From positions 1-64,000 of the forward strand of contig NZ_SULL01000014.1 of NCBI RefSeq assembly GCF_009372235.1: DNA of 64,000 bases, read 5' to 3'. The translations under genes were made by a program, and so were the position numbers. A model generated the notes under the pieces. It ran no database searches. It was not told where the DNA came from and saw only the letters and a program-made list of their open reading frames with translations. Numbering within the stretch: the first letter of the stretch is position 1; each line of letters starts with the position of its first letter. Below are positions 19,469 to 29,645 of the stretch, piece by piece. The stretch comes from Dickeya oryzae (GTDB taxonomy: Bacteria; Pseudomonadota; Gammaproteobacteria; Enterobacterales; Enterobacteriaceae).

Positions 19469-20177
19469 TCAACACGTTTCCGCCCGGCTGATGACCGCGC
19501 TCTCCAACACCTTATTTCCGGCGCTGGACAGTCAACTGCGCGCCGGTCGCCACATTGGTGTGGAAGAGCTGGAAAATCACGTTTTCCTGATGGATTTTCA
19601 GGATGAGCTGGAGCAGTTCTACGGCCGTTATAATGTGGAGCTAATTCGCGCTCCCGAGGGCTTTTTCTACCTGCGACCGCGCTCCACCACGCTTATCCCT
19701 CGTTCGGTATTGTCCGAATTGGATATGATGGTGGGCAAAATTCTCTGTTATCTCTACCTCAGCCCCGAGCGGCTGGCGCATGAGGGTATTTTCAGCCAAC
19801 AGGAACTGTATGAAGAACTGCTGAGCCTGGCGGATGAGAACAAATTGTTGAAGCTGGTAAACCAGCGTTCCACCGGCTCGGACCTTGACCGGCAGAAATT
19901 GCAGGAGAAGGTACGCACCTCGCTTAACCGGTTACGTCGTCTTGGCATGATCTACTTTATGGGTGTCGACAGCAGCAAATTCCGTATCACCGAAGCGGTG
20001 TTTCGTTTTGGTGCCGATGTGCGTAGTGGCGATGACCCACGTGAAGCGCAGTTGCGGATGATCCGTGATGGCGAAGCCATGCCGATAGACGGCAGCCTGT
20101 CGCTGGACGATAGCGATGAGGGGAATGGCGATAACGCCTCCGGTGATGATCAACGTGCTGAGGATGAACAGGAATGA
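19449..20177 (+). CDS. mukE: MukE, condensin accessory subunit
   Basis: 242 residues starting [19 protein letters not shown], which parallels the longer annotated E. coli MukE start. The core [34 protein letters not shown] and [25 protein letters not shown] segments are highly conserved. The C-terminal ~30 residues are a low-complexity acidic tail (Asp/Glu/Gly/Asn). MukE binds MukF and modulates MukB ATPase. The start lies within the end of mukF and the stop overlaps mukB by four bases. Confidence 0.97.
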   Translation: MSSTNIDQHVSARLMTALSNTLFPALDSQLRAGRHIGVEELENHVFLMDFQDELEQFYGRYNVELIRAPEGFFYLRPRSTTLIPRSVLSELDMMVGKILCYLYLSPERLAHEGIFSQQELYEELLSLADENKLLKLVNQRSTGSDLDRQKLQEKVRTSLNRLRRLGMIYFMGVDSSKFRITEAVFRFGADVRSGDDPREAQLRMIRDGEAMPIDGSLSLDDSDEGNGDNASGDDQRAEDEQE

Positions 20178-23100
20178 TTGAACGCGGTAAATTTCGCTCA
20201 CTGACGCTGGTTAACTGGAACGGCTTCTTTGCCCGCACGTTTGATCTGGATGAATTGGTGACCACTTTGTCCGGCGGTAATGGTGCCGGGAAATCCACCA
20301 CCATGGCGGCGTTTATCACCGCATTGATCCCCGATCTGACGCTGTTGCATTTTCGTAATACCACAGAAGCAGGTGCCACCAGCGGCTCCCGCGATAAGGG
20401 GCTGCACGGTAAGCTACGTGCCGGGGTGTGCTACTCGGTGCTCGATGTCGTCAACTCTCGCCATCAACGTGTGCTGGTCGGGGTTCGCTTGCAGCAGGTC
20501 GCCGGGCGCGACCGTAAAGTCGATATTAAACCCTTTACCATTCAGGGCCTGCCGATTGCTGTTTCTCCGACACAGATCCTCACCCAGACGGTGGGCGAGC
20601 GGCAGGCGCGCGTACTGTCGTTGCAGGAAGTGAAAGACAGGCTCGACGAGTACGAAGGCGTTCAGTTCAAGCAGTTCAATTCCATCACCGATTACCATTC
20701 GTTGATGTTTGATCTGGGCGTAGTGCCCAGACGCCTGCGTTCGGCATCGGACCGCAGTAAGTTTTATCGCCTGATCGAAGCCTCGCTGTACGGCGGGATT
20801 TCCAGTGCCATTACCCGTTCGCTGCGCGATTATTTGCTGCCGGAAAACAGCGGCGTGCGTAAAGCCTTCCAGGATATGGAAGCGGCACTGCGCGAAAACC
20901 GCATGACGCTGGAAGCCATCCGCGTTACTCAGTCGGACCGCGACTTGTTTAAGCACCTGATCTCTGAAGCGACTTCGTACGTGGCAGCGGACTACATGCG
21001 CCACGCCAATGAGCGACGCGTGCATCTGGATGGCGCGCTGGCGCTGCGTCGTGAGCTGTTCGCCAGCCGTAAACAGTTGATCACCGAACAAACCCGCCAT
21101 GTGGAAATGGCGCGTGAGCTGCAAGAACAGAGCGGTGCTGAAAGCGATCTCGAAACCGATTATCAGGCCGCCAGCGATCACCTCAATCTGGTGCAGACCG
21201 CAATGCGCCAGCAGGAGAAAATCGAGCGTTACAACGCCGACCTGGAAGAGCTGAGCTACCGGCTGGAAGAACAAAACGAGGTGGTGGAAGAAGCGCGCGA
21301 CCAACTCGAAGAGAATGAAGCCTGTGCTGATGCCGCCGAGCAGGAAGTCGACGAGCTGAAGAGCCAACTGGCCGATTACCAGCAGGCGCTGGATGTGCAG
21401 CAAACCCGTGCGATCCAGTACCAGCAGGCACAACAAGCGCTGGAGCGCGCGCGCAGTTTGTGTCAGGTACCTGAACTGACGGCAGATAACGCCGATGAGT
21501 GGCTCGACAGCTTCCAGGCCAAAGAGCAGGAAGCGACAGAATTGCTGCTGATGCTGGAGCAAAAGCTGAGCGTGGCCGATGCCGCCAACAGCCAGTTCGA
21601 GCAGGCTTATCAGTTGGTGAGCCGCATTGCCGGTGCAGTCAGTCGTAGCGAAGCCTGGGACGTTGCCCGTGACCTGTTGCGCGACAGTTCTTCTCAGCGC
21701 TATCTGGCTGAACAGGTGCAACCGCTGCGCATGCGGTTATCGGAACTGGAACAGCGCCAGCGCGAACAACAAGACGCCGAGCGTTTGTTGCAGGAATTCA
21801 TCAAGCGTAGCGGTCAGGATTATCAGCCGGAAGACCTCGACGACCTGCAACAGGAGCTGGAAGCGCGCATCGAGGATTTATCCGTCCGTGTGTCGGAGGC
21901 TGGTGAGCACCGTCTGGCGTTGCGCCAGGAGCTGGAACAGATCCAGCAGCGGATCGCGCAGCTGACCACCCGTGCACCGGTATGGCTGGCGGCGCAGGAA
22001 GCCCTGACCCAGCTAGGAGAACAGAGCGGCGAGCATTTTGCTGATAGCCAGCAAGTCACCGAATTCATGCAGCAATTGCTAGAGCGCGAACGTGAAACCA
22101 CGGTGGAGCGCGACAGTGTGGCAGCCCGTAAGCAGCACATTGACGCACAGATTGAACGTCTGAGCCAGCCGGGTGGCTCTGAAGACCCCAGGCTTAATGC
22201 GCTGGCGGAGCGGTTTGGCGGTGTGCTGCTGTCTGAAATCTATGATGACGTGACGCTGGATGATGCACCGTACTTCTCTGCGTTATACGGCCCGTCGCGC
22301 CATGCGATTGTCGTGGCGGACTTGTCACTGGTGCGCGAGCAGCTGGCCGGTCTGGACGATTGCCCGGAAGATCTCTATCTGATCGAAGGGGATCCGCAGT
22401 CGTTTGACGATAGTGTGTTTGAAGTCGAAGAGCTAGAAAAAGCGGTGGTGGTGAAAATCGCCGATCGTCAATGGCGTTACTCTCGCTTCCCCGAGGTGCC
22501 GCTGTTTGGTCGTGCTGCCCGTGAACAGCGTCTGGAAAGCCTGCGTGAAGAGCGGGAGCAACTGGCGGAACAGTACGCCACGCTGTCGTTTGACGTCCAA
22601 AAAATCCAGCGTTTGCATCAGGCGTTCAGTCGCTTTATCGGCAGCCACTTAGCGGTGGCGTTTGACGCGGACCCGGAAGCGGAAATCCGCCAGATCAGTA
22701 GCCGACGCAGCGAGCTGGATCGCGCTATCAGCAATTTCGATAACGAAAATCAGCAGCAGCGTCAGCAGTACGAACAAGCGAAAGAGCAGGTCGGTATGTT
22801 AAACCGCCTGATCCCGCGCATCAGCCTGTTGTGTGATGATGCGCTGGCCGATCGGGTAGAAGAACTGCGTGAAGAGCTGGACGAAGCCGAAGACGCCGCG
22901 CGCTTTATGCAGCAGCATGGTGCTTCGTTGGTGAAACTGGAGCCGCTGGCGGCGGTGTTGCAAAACGACCCGCAGCAGCATGAGCAAATGCGTGAAGATT
23001 ATGCGCAGGCGCAGGCGGCGCAACGTGCTGCTAAACAGCAGGCGTTCGCCTTGACCGAAGTGGTTCAGCGCCGTGCACATTTCAGCTACACCGACTCGGC

Positions 23101-24613
23101 AGGCATGCTCAATGCCAATGCTGATCTGAATGATAAATTGCGTCAGCGGCTGGAGCAGGCGGAGCAGGAGCGCACCCGCGCCCGCGAACAACTGCGCCAG
23201 CATCAGGCACAACTGACCCAATACAGCCAGTTGCAGGCATCGCTGAAGAGTTCTTATGACGCTAAACGCGACATGCTCAAGGAGTTGACCCAAGAGCTGT
23301 CGGATATCGGTGTTCGTGCTGATGCCGATGCAGAAGCGCGTGCCCGGACTCGCCGTGATGAACTGCATGCGGCGCTGAGCGCCAACCGTGCCCGCCGTAA
23401 CCAGTTGGAAAAACAGATAACCTTCTGTGAAGCGGAAATGGATAGCTTGCAGAAGAAACTGCGTAAGCTGGAGCGTGATTACCATGTCATGCGCGAGCAG
23501 GTGGTGACCGCCAAGGCGGGCTGGTGTGCCGTGATGCGGTTGGTGAAAGACAATGGCGTAGAGCGCCGTTTGCACCGCCGTGAACTGGCATACATGAGCG
23601 GCGACGAACTGCGCTCGATGTCGGATAAGGCGCTGGGGGCGCTGCGTCAGGCGGTGGCGGATAACGAACACCTGCGTGATGTGCTGCGCATGTCGGAAGA
23701 TCCGAAACGACCAGAGCGCAAAGTTCAGTTCTACATTGCGGTGTATCAGCATCTGCGCGAGCGTATTCGTCAGGATATCATCCGTACTGATGACCCGGTG
23801 GAAGCCATCGAACAGATGGAGATAGAACTGAACCGACTGACTGAAGAACTGACTGCCCGCGAGAAAACGCTGGCGATCAGTTCCCGCAGTGTGGCGAACA
23901 TCATCCGCAAGACCATCCAGCGCGAACAAAACCGTATCCGCATGCTCAACCAGGGATTACAGTCGGTGGCATTCGGTCAGGTGAAGAGCGTGCGGTTGAA
24001 TGTGAACGTGCGCGAAACCCATACCACGCTGCTGAATGTCCTGTCTGAGCAGCAGGAACTGCATCAGGATCTGTTCAACAGCACCCGCCTGACCTTCTCT
24101 GAGGCATTGGCGAAGCTGTACCAGCGCCTGAACCCAGAAATCGACATGGGCCAGCGCACACCACAGACTATCGGCGAAGAACTGTTGGACTACCGCAACT
24201 ATCTGGAGATGGAAGTGGAGGTTAACCGTGGTGCCGATGGCTGGTTGCGTGCTGAGAGTGGGGCGTTGTCCACGGGTGAGGCAATCGGGACCGGCATGTC
24301 GATTCTGGTGATGGTGGTACAGAGCTGGGAAGAAGAGTCCCGCCGTCTGCGTGGCAAGGATATTTCGCCGTGCCGTCTGCTGTTCCTCGACGAAGCGGCG
24401 CGTCTGGATGCGAAATCCATCGCGACCTTGTTCGAGTTGTGTGAACGGTTGGAAATGCAGCTGATTATCGCCGCGCCGGAAAACATCAGCCCGGAAAAAG
24501 GCACTACCTACAAACTGGTGCGAAAAGTATTCCAGAACCACGAGCATGTTCATGTGGTGGGGCTGCGCGGGTTTGGTAGCGATGCAGCAGAAACGACGCA
24601 GCAGGCGTCATAA
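20174..24613 (+). CDS. mukB: MukB, SMC-like chromosome partition ATPase
   Basis: 1479 residues (E. coli 1486). The N-terminal head has Walker A in [13 protein letters not shown] near residue 34. Two long coiled-coil arms flank a hinge at about residues 650-780 that contains [15 protein letters not shown]. The C-terminal head carries the signature in [14 protein letters not shown] and Walker [13 protein letters not shown]. MukB dimers extrude and organise DNA and bind topoisomerase IV. It ends the overlapping cmoM-mukFEB unit, followed by a strong terminator. Long open frames on the opposite strand within it are codon-bias shadows. Confidence 0.99.
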   Translation: MIERGKFRSLTLVNWNGFFARTFDLDELVTTLSGGNGAGKSTTMAAFITALIPDLTLLHFRNTTEAGATSGSRDKGLHGKLRAGVCYSVLDVVNSRHQRVLVGVRLQQVAGRDRKVDIKPFTIQGLPIAVSPTQILTQTVGERQARVLSLQEVKDRLDEYEGVQFKQFNSITDYHSLMFDLGVVPRRLRSASDRSKFYRLIEASLYGGISSAITRSLRDYLLPENSGVRKAFQDMEAALRENRMTLEAIRVTQSDRDLFKHLISEATSYVAADYMRHANERRVHLDGALALRRELFASRKQLITEQTRHVEMARELQEQSGAESDLETDYQAASDHLNLVQTAMRQQEKIERYNADLEELSYRLEEQNEVVEEARDQLEENEACADAAEQEVDELKSQLADYQQALDVQQTRAIQYQQAQQALERARSLCQVPELTADNADEWLDSFQAKEQEATELLLMLEQKLSVADAANSQFEQAYQLVSRIAGAVSRSEAWDVARDLLRDSSSQRYLAEQVQPLRMRLSELEQRQREQQDAERLLQEFIKRSGQDYQPEDLDDLQQELEARIEDLSVRVSEAGEHRLALRQELEQIQQRIAQLTTRAPVWLAAQEALTQLGEQSGEHFADSQQVTEFMQQLLERERETTVERDSVAARKQHIDAQIERLSQPGGSEDPRLNALAERFGGVLLSEIYDDVTLDDAPYFSALYGPSRHAIVVADLSLVREQLAGLDDCPEDLYLIEGDPQSFDDSVFEVEELEKAVVVKIADRQWRYSRFPEVPLFGRAAREQRLESLREEREQLAEQYATLSFDVQKIQRLHQAFSRFIGSHLAVAFDADPEAEIRQISSRRSELDRAISNFDNENQQQRQQYEQAKEQVGMLNRLIPRISLLCDDALADRVEELREELDEAEDAARFMQQHGASLVKLEPLAAVLQNDPQQHEQMREDYAQAQAAQRAAKQQAFALTEVVQRRAHFSYTDSAGMLNANADLNDKLRQRLEQAEQERTRAREQLRQHQAQLTQYSQLQASLKSSYDAKRDMLKELTQELSDIGVRADADAEARARTRRDELHAALSANRARRNQLEKQITFCEAEMDSLQKKLRKLERDYHVMREQVVTAKAGWCAVMRLVKDNGVERRLHRRELAYMSGDELRSMSDKALGALRQAVADNEHLRDVLRMSEDPKRPERKVQFYIAVYQHLRERIRQDIIRTDDPVEAIEQMEIELNRLTEELTAREKTLAISSRSVANIIRKTIQREQNRIRMLNQGLQSVAFGQVKSVRLNVNVRETHTTLLNVLSEQQELHQDLFNSTRLTFSEALAKLYQRLNPEIDMGQRTPQTIGEELLDYRNYLEMEVEVNRGADGWLRAESGALSTGEAIGTGMSILVMVVQSWEEESRRLRGKDISPCRLLFLDEAARLDAKSIATLFELCERLEMQLIIAAPENISPEKGTTYKLVRKVFQNHEHVHVVGLRGFGSDAAETTQQAS

Positions 24614-24634
24614 TGCTTTGTTATTAAATGAGAA

Positions 24635-24660
24635 ATGCCCGCGATAGCGGGCATTTTTTT
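24635..24660 (+). terminator. rho-independent terminator after mukB
   Basis: ATGCCCGC / GCGGGCAT stem with a GATA loop (24635-24642, 24647-24654), followed by seven Ts. Confidence 0.93.
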
Positions 24661-24803
24661 ACCTGCTGCGCTGCTACCTGCAAACGCGAGGTTGACGAGC
24701 GGTGGAGCGATGATCTGGTGGGATACAGGGTGGCCTGCGCATTGTCCGAGACGGTGAGTAAAATACAGCACATAAATATAAGCGTCAAAACAGGGAGAAA
24801 AAC

Positions 24804-26114
24804 GTGAACATCAACGCATTACCGCTGGATGCCAATACCAATGGCTGGTCGGCGATGTTAGCGCCACGAGAAGTAAAACCGGTACTGCGCCAGTCTGTCA
24901 ATGCTGACTGGTTGGTGATTGGTGCGGGTTACGCCGGGCTGGCGTTTGCCCGCCGGATAGCGGAAAACCACCCACATGAGCAGGTGGTGGTACTGGATGC
25001 GCTTGATATTGATGGCAGCGCCTCCGCGCGCAATTCCGGGTTTGCCATTGACCTGCCGCATAACATCGGCAGTTCCACCGCAGAGCTGGAAAAAGCCGCC
25101 AGTTATCGGCGTCTGTTGCAGGCAGGGCTGGCGCAACTGGAAGAGCAAATCAGCCGCTATGGTATTGCATGCGACTGGAACCGCAGCGGTAAGTATCACT
25201 GTATTGTCCGCCCTGAGTTGGGGACGTTACTGGACCAGTATGCTCACGAATTACAGTCGCTGTCAGAACCCTATCAATTATTACAAGGCGAGAGCCTGGC
25301 CCGCCAATTAGGCACACCTTATTACCACGCGGCTATCTATACGCCGAATAGTGTCTTGCTTAACCCGGCGGCGCTGGTGCGGGGGTTGGCGGATAACCAG
25401 CCTGATAATGTCACGCTGTATGAACGCTCGCCGGTACTGGAGATCCAACCTGGGCATAAGGTTCGGGTACGAACACCTTATGGCGAGGTGCAGGCCCGGC
25501 AGGTGATGGTGGCGACTAACGGTTGTGCCCGGCAATTACCGATGTTTTCCCACCAGGTGGCTGGATTATCGACATTCGCTACCTTGACCGAGCCGCTGAC
25601 GACGGAGCAGCGCCAGCGCATCGGAAATATTGGTGAATGGGGGATGACGCCAGCAAATGCCATTGCCGGGGCAACGTTGCGTTACACCCGTGACCACCGT
25701 TTTTTGATTCGCCAGCATGTCACCTACGTGCCAGGTTACACTGTCACGGCAAGATACACGGCAGACATCACGCGTCGGCATCAGGCGATCTTTTTATCCC
25801 GTTTCCCGCAACTGGCGGATGTGGCTATCGCGCACACCTGGTCTGGGATGATCGGTGTGACCCGCAACGGTGCGCCGACCTGGGGGCGATATGGCGATAA
25901 TCTGTATGCCGCATTGGGGTGCAATGGTGCCGGTATTTCGAAGCAAACCATTGCTGGCAGCACGCTGGCGGATCTGGCAAGCGGTGTCGATAATCCTCTG
26001 ATTAGCGAGATGCAGTCGCTGGGTAAACCGAATTGGATTCCACCGCGTCCACTGCTGGATATTGGCATCCGTGGCAGCATCCTGAAAGAACGCTGGCTGG
26101 GGCGAAAGGAATAA
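24804..26114 (+). CDS. FAD-dependent amine/amino-acid oxidoreductase (DAO family, PuuB/OrdL-like)
   Basis: 436 residues. The FAD-binding Rossmann motif is VIGAGYAGLAFARRIAE (about residues 38-54), followed by an acidic residue in VVVLDALDIDGSASARNSG. The SARNSGF segment is the DAO-family flavin region. The C-terminal GCNGAGISKQTIAGSTLADL block is typical of gamma-glutamylputrescine oxidase-like proteins. Substrate cannot be read from sequence; an amine or N-methyl amino acid is likely. The gene stands alone between mukB and cueO. A polyamine link to the importer at 2745 is only a guess. Confidence 0.8.
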   Translation: MNINALPLDANTNGWSAMLAPREVKPVLRQSVNADWLVIGAGYAGLAFARRIAENHPHEQVVVLDALDIDGSASARNSGFAIDLPHNIGSSTAELEKAASYRRLLQAGLAQLEEQISRYGIACDWNRSGKYHCIVRPELGTLLDQYAHELQSLSEPYQLLQGESLARQLGTPYYHAAIYTPNSVLLNPAALVRGLADNQPDNVTLYERSPVLEIQPGHKVRVRTPYGEVQARQVMVATNGCARQLPMFSHQVAGLSTFATLTEPLTTEQRQRIGNIGEWGMTPANAIAGATLRYTRDHRFLIRQHVTYVPGYTVTARYTADITRRHQAIFLSRFPQLADVAIAHTWSGMIGVTRNGAPTWGRYGDNLYAALGCNGAGISKQTIAGSTLADLASGVDNPLISEMQSLGKPNWIPPRPLLDIGIRGSILKERWLGRKE

Positions 26115-26155
26115 CCGCAGCTATCAATGGCGCATGCTGTAGTCAGATAAAAGCC

Positions 26156-26186
26156 TTGACCTTCCTGTTACTGGAAGGTGCAGTCT
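26156..26186 (+). promoter_or_regulatory. CueR-type copper-responsive promoter for cueO
   Basis: TTGACC -35 at 26156-26161, then the palindrome ACCTTCC-N7-GGAAGGT (26159-26165 and 26173-26179) and CAGTCT as -10 at 26181, with a 19-base spacer. The overlong spacer with a central dyad is the MerR-family design. The half-sites match the ones I recall for E. coli copA and cueO. The cueO ATG lies 52 bases after the -10. Confidence 0.85.
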
Positions 26187-26238
26187 GCCAGCTATTATCA
26201 TCATTTTTTTGAATGATAGCTGACTGGAGGAGAGCGGT

Positions 26239-27918
26239 ATGCGTCGCCGTGAGTTTATCAAATTGAGCGCTATGCTGGGGGCATCCAGCCTGTTGCCCTG
26301 GTGGAGCCGTTCCGTCTGGGCGGATGAACGCCCAAGCCTGCCGGTACCACCACTGCTGGCACCGGATGCGGCAGGCAACATTGCACTGACACTGCAAACG
26401 GGCAGTATGCGCTGGCTGGCGGGAATGGAAGCCGCTACCTGGGGCGTGAATGGCGGTTTTTTGGGGCCAGCGTTGCAACTGGAACAAGGCAAGACGGTAA
26501 CGATGAATGTCACCAATACCTTGCCGGAAACCACCACCCTGCATTGGCACGGCATGGAAATCCCCGGGGACGCCGATGGAGGTCCACAGGCAGAGATCGC
26601 ACCGGGAGGGACATGGACGGCGACATTCCGGGTTGAACAACCGGCGGCGACAGCGTGGTTTCATCCACATACCCATGGCGTGACCGGGCGACAAGTGGCG
26701 ATGGGGCTGGGTGGGCTTATCCTGATTCAGGATGCCGCCAGCCGGGCGTTGCCACTACCTGCGCAATGGGGTGTGGACGATATTCCGGTTATCCTGCAAG
26801 ACAAGCGGTTGGATGCTAAAGGGCAGATTGACTATCAACTGGATGTGATGTCGGCGGCGGTTGGCTGGTTCGGCGACCTGATGCTGACCAATGGCGCACG
26901 CTATCCGCAGCATACTGCGCCACGCGGCTGGTTACGCTTGCGTATTCTTAACGGATGTAACGCACGCTCGCTCACACTGGCGAGCAGTGATGGCCGTCCG
27001 TTGTATGTGATTGCCAGTGATGGTGGACTGTTGGCCGAGCCAGTGCAGGTGAGCAACCTGACGGTGTTGATGGGCGAGCGGTTTGAAGTCATGGTCGACG
27101 CGCGTGATGGCAAGGTGTTCGATATGGTGGCGTTGCCAGTGACACAAATGGGGATGCGCCTGCCACCGTTTGACCAACCCTTACCGGTGCTGCGTATCCA
27201 GCCTTCCGTTCAACCGGGGGCGGGCAAGTTGCCAGAAACGCTGGTGTCATTACCGGCACTGCCGTCAACGGCGGGTCTGAAAACGCGTCAGCTACAGCTG
27301 TCGATGGACCCGCGGCTTGACATGCTGGGCATGCAGGCACTCATGGTGCGTTATGGTATGCAGGCGATGTCAGGGATGGATATGAGCGCGCACGGCTCGA
27401 TGCAGGGGATGTCGCATGATGCCGGTATGTCTATGCCATCGGGCATGGGGCAACATGGCATGAGTATGAATCACGGCAACATGAATCACGGCAACATGAA
27501 CCATGACGGAATGAATCACGGTGATATGAATCACGGGGCAATGGACCCACAAGCCGGGCTCGCACCGCTGGATCTGCTGTCGGCCAATCGCATCAATGGT
27601 GTCGCGTTTCAGATGGGGCAGCCGATGTTTGATGTGAAACGCGGCGAGCTCGAAGTCTGGAATATTTCCGGGCAGGGCGACATGATGCTGCATCCTTTCC
27701 ATATTCACGGCACTCGTTTTCGCATTCTGTCCGAAAATGGCAAACCGCCTGCTGCGCACCGGCGTGGCTGGAAGGACATTGTGCATGTGGAAGGCGCACG
27801 CAGCGAGGTGCTGGTGCAGTTTAGTCACCCGGCGGCGAAAGAACGGGCATTCATGGCGCACTGCCATCTGCTGGAGCATGAGGACACCGGTATGATGATG
27901 TCGTTTACGGTGTCCTGA
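26239..27918 (+). CDS. cueO: CueO, periplasmic multicopper (cuprous) oxidase
   Basis: Oxidises Cu(I) to less toxic Cu(II) in the periplasm. The 559-residue protein begins with a twin-arginine signal (RRREFIK). Four copper-binding His clusters are present: HWH 102-104, HPHTH 142-146, HPFHIHG near residue 490, and [12 protein letters not shown] at 541-552 with the type 1 Cys542 and Met552. The long Met/His-rich insert before the last cupredoxin domain, which in E. coli CueO binds Cu(I), contains five tandem pentapeptides here (see 27466). Good GGAGGAG ribosome site. Control by CueR is predicted from the promoter. Position next to mukB differs from E. coli, where cueO sits elsewhere. Confidence 0.95.
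   Translation: MRRREFIKLSAMLGASSLLPWWSRSVWADERPSLPVPPLLAPDAAGNIALTLQTGSMRWLAGMEAATWGVNGGFLGPALQLEQGKTVTMNVTNTLPETTTLHWHGMEIPGDADGGPQAEIAPGGTWTATFRVEQPAATAWFHPHTHGVTGRQVAMGLGGLILIQDAASRALPLPAQWGVDDIPVILQDKRLDAKGQIDYQLDVMSAAVGWFGDLMLTNGARYPQHTAPRGWLRLRILNGCNARSLTLASSDGRPLYVIASDGGLLAEPVQVSNLTVLMGERFEVMVDARDGKVFDMVALPVTQMGMRLPPFDQPLPVLRIQPSVQPGAGKLPETLVSLPALPSTAGLKTRQLQLSMDPRLDMLGMQALMVRYGMQAMSGMDMSAHGSMQGMSHDAGMSMPSGMGQHGMSMNHGNMNHGNMNHDGMNHGDMNHGAMDPQAGLAPLDLLSANRINGVAFQMGQPMFDVKRGELEVWNISGQGDMMLHPFHIHGTRFRILSENGKPPAAHRRGWKDIVHVEGARSEVLVQFSHPAAKERAFMAHCHLLEHEDTGMMMSFTVS
27466..27540 (+). repeat. five 15-base tandem units encoding MNHGN-type pentapeptides in cueO
   Basis: Five in-frame units (27466, 27481, 27496, 27511, 27526), encoding [20 protein letters not shown] and MNHGA at about residues 410-434. 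The first two are identical at DNA level. Each unit adds a Met and a His, the ligands expected for Cu(I)/Cu(II) sequestration. Confidence 0.95.
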
Positions 27919-27953
27919 AACTAAGGAAAAGCGAGGTTCGCTGCACAACCGCT

Positions 27954-28358
27954 TCAGGCCTGGGCGTCGGGTATCGCTTTTTCCTGCTCACTGAGCCGCT
28001 GATCAAAGCGCTCGCGCGCTTGTGCCACCTGCGGCAGATACTCGACAGTCCAGCGGTACAGCGCCTGAAACGGTTCTTTCAACGTGTGGCCCAATGGCGT
28101 GATATGGTATTCCACCGCAATCGGTGAAAACGCCAGCACCCGTCGTTCCACAATACCGTTGCGTTCCAGTTTGCGCAGGCACTGTGTCAGGGCTTTTTGC
28201 GTAATGCCTTCCAGACTGCGTTTGAGATCGTTAAAGCGCAGCGGCTTCTCACATAATGCACCTAACACCAGTACCGACCATTTGTCGGCGATTTGTTCCA
28301 GCAGAAAGCGGCTGGGGCAGTTAGCGTGGGAGTAAGGGGCGGCGCAAGATTTCAGCAT
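27954..28358 (-). CDS. HxlR-family transcriptional regulator
   Basis: 134 residues from ATG 28358, behind AAGGAAAC; a longer in-frame start at 28388 falls inside the operator-like palindrome. It is a winged-helix protein with the HxlR layout: Cys14-Pro, then LLEQIADKWSVLVLGAL, RFNDLKRSLEGITQKALTQCLRKLERNGIVERR and the wing VEYHITPLG. HxlR proteins such as YodB and HypR use the conserved N-terminal Cys to sense quinones or oxidants. It is divergent from an old yellow enzyme gene, its probable target. Confidence 0.88.
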   Translation of the reverse strand: MLKSCAAPYSHANCPSRFLLEQIADKWSVLVLGALCEKPLRFNDLKRSLEGITQKALTQCLRKLERNGIVERRVLAFSPIAVEYHITPLGHTLKEPFQALYRWTVEYLPQVAQARERFDQRLSEQEKAIPDAQA

Positions 28359-28373
28359 GGTGGTTTCCTTAAG

Positions 28374-28386
28374 GCTACCTGGTAGC
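28374..28386. promoter_or_regulatory. palindromic operator candidate between HxlR and old yellow enzyme genes
   Basis: GCTACC-T-GGTAGC is a perfect inverted repeat just upstream of the regulator's ribosome site. A related half-site ACCAGGT lies 20-odd bases away (about 28407-28413), next to a TTGACA (28402-28407) that could be the -35 of the divergent gene. Placement between the two starts fits joint control by the HxlR protein. Confidence 0.55.
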
Positions 28387-28457
28387 ATGAATGTGCCTGA
28401 TTGACACCAGGTTTACATTGTATACCATCACGGGTTCATGCCCAAGGAGATGATTAC

Positions 28458-29570
28458 ATGGCCAATATTGATGTGCTGTTCCGTCCTTTTACGCTGAAAA
28501 CACTGAAATTAAAGAATCGCATCGTGATGGCACCGATGACCCGCTGTTTCGCCACTGATGGTATTCCGGGCGATGATATTGCCGCTTACTATCGCCACCG
28601 TGCGGAAGGTGAGGTCGGGTTGATTCTGTCGGAAGGCACGGTGGTGGATCGCTCCGGTTCGCGTAACCACCCCGGGATCCCGTTTTTTCATGGTGAGCGT
28701 GCGTTAGCGGGCTGGCAAAACGTGATTAACGAGGTTCACGCGGCTGGCGGCAAGATGGGGCCGCAAATATGGCACGTTGGTTCGGCGCCGCTTAATGGTG
28801 TGGAGTGGGAACCGGATTACATTGAAAGTCCGTCAGGACTGTTCTCGCCAGAAGTAGAGCGTGGGCATGCCATGACGGAAGAAGACATTGCCGATACCAT
28901 TTCCGCCTTCGCCCGCGCAGCCGCTGACGCGAAGCGCCTCGGGTTTGATACGCTGGAATTGCATGGTGCACACGGATACCTGATCGATCAGTTCTTTTGG
29001 GGGGAAACTAACCTGCGTACTGATGCGTTTGGTGGCGCAACGGTTAAACAGCGTGCGCGTTTTGCGGCTGAAGTGGTGAAAAGCGTCCGTGCAGCGGTAG
29101 GGCCAGATTTCCCGCTGATCTTGCGTGTTAGCCAATGGAAGCAGCAGGACTACAGTGCACGTTTGGCTCCGACGCCGTTGGCGCTGGAAGATTGGCTGGC
29201 ACCGCTGGTGTCTGCTGGCGTAGATATTCTGCATTGCTCACAGCGCCGTTTCTGGGAGCCGGAATTCCCGGATGTAGACGGTGAAAACGGCCTGAACTTT
29301 GCTGGCTGGGCGAAGAAAGTCACCGGGGCGGCAACCATTAGCGTAGGGTCTGTCGGGCTGTCTGATGATTTCTTCGGTGCGTTTGCCGGGCAAGGGTCTG
29401 GTCCGGCGGGTCTGGATACGTTGCTGGAGCGTATGGAACGCGATGAGTTTGATTTGATCGCGGTAGGCCGTGCACTGCTGACCGACTCTCATTGGGCGGC
29501 GAAAGTGCATCGTCATGAGTTGGATAGCCTTAAAGGGTTCGAACCGGCCTCGCTTGGGCAGTTGGCCTAA
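28458..29570 (+). CDS. old yellow enzyme-family NAD(P)H:flavin oxidoreductase
   Basis: 370 residues from ATG 28458, behind AAGGAGA. It is an FMN-binding TIM barrel with LFRPFTLKTLKLKNRIVMAPMTR at the start and a HGAHGYLIDQFFWGETNLRTDAFGG block carrying active-site residues. The LIAVGRALLTDSHWA phosphate-binding segment is near the end. Family members reduce the C=C bond of electrophilic enones, quinones or nitro compounds. The divergent thiol-type HxlR regulator suggests induction by electrophiles, for example plant quinones; this is inference. The family is broad and the substrate unknown. Confidence 0.9.
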   Translation: MANIDVLFRPFTLKTLKLKNRIVMAPMTRCFATDGIPGDDIAAYYRHRAEGEVGLILSEGTVVDRSGSRNHPGIPFFHGERALAGWQNVINEVHAAGGKMGPQIWHVGSAPLNGVEWEPDYIESPSGLFSPEVERGHAMTEEDIADTISAFARAAADAKRLGFDTLELHGAHGYLIDQFFWGETNLRTDAFGGATVKQRARFAAEVVKSVRAAVGPDFPLILRVSQWKQQDYSARLAPTPLALEDWLAPLVSAGVDILHCSQRRFWEPEFPDVDGENGLNFAGWAKKVTGAATISVGSVGLSDDFFGAFAGQGSGPAGLDTLLERMERDEFDLIAVGRALLTDSHWAAKVHRHELDSLKGFEPASLGQLA

Positions 29571-29577
29571 ATGCCCT

Positions 29578-29601
29578 CAGACCCCGCTCTGTCGGGGTCT
29601 G
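29578..29601. terminator. bidirectional hairpin after the old yellow enzyme gene
   Basis: CAGACCCC / GGGGTCTG, 8-bp stem with an 8-base loop between convergent genes. No strong T-run. Confidence 0.55.
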
Positions 29602-29645
29602 ATAGTCGAGTTTACGGGCATAGCCTCATCGTTATCACCGTGCCG

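Noticed and set aside
20414-21721. 435-codon antisense frame within mukB
   Set aside because: Lies entirely opposite an unmistakable mukB; long antisense frames are common in GC-rich coiled-coil genes, and the translation is His/Gln/Leu-rich without motifs.
22799-23929. 376-codon antisense frame within mukB
   Set aside because: Same reason: a mirror of codon bias in mukB, with no recognisable domain.
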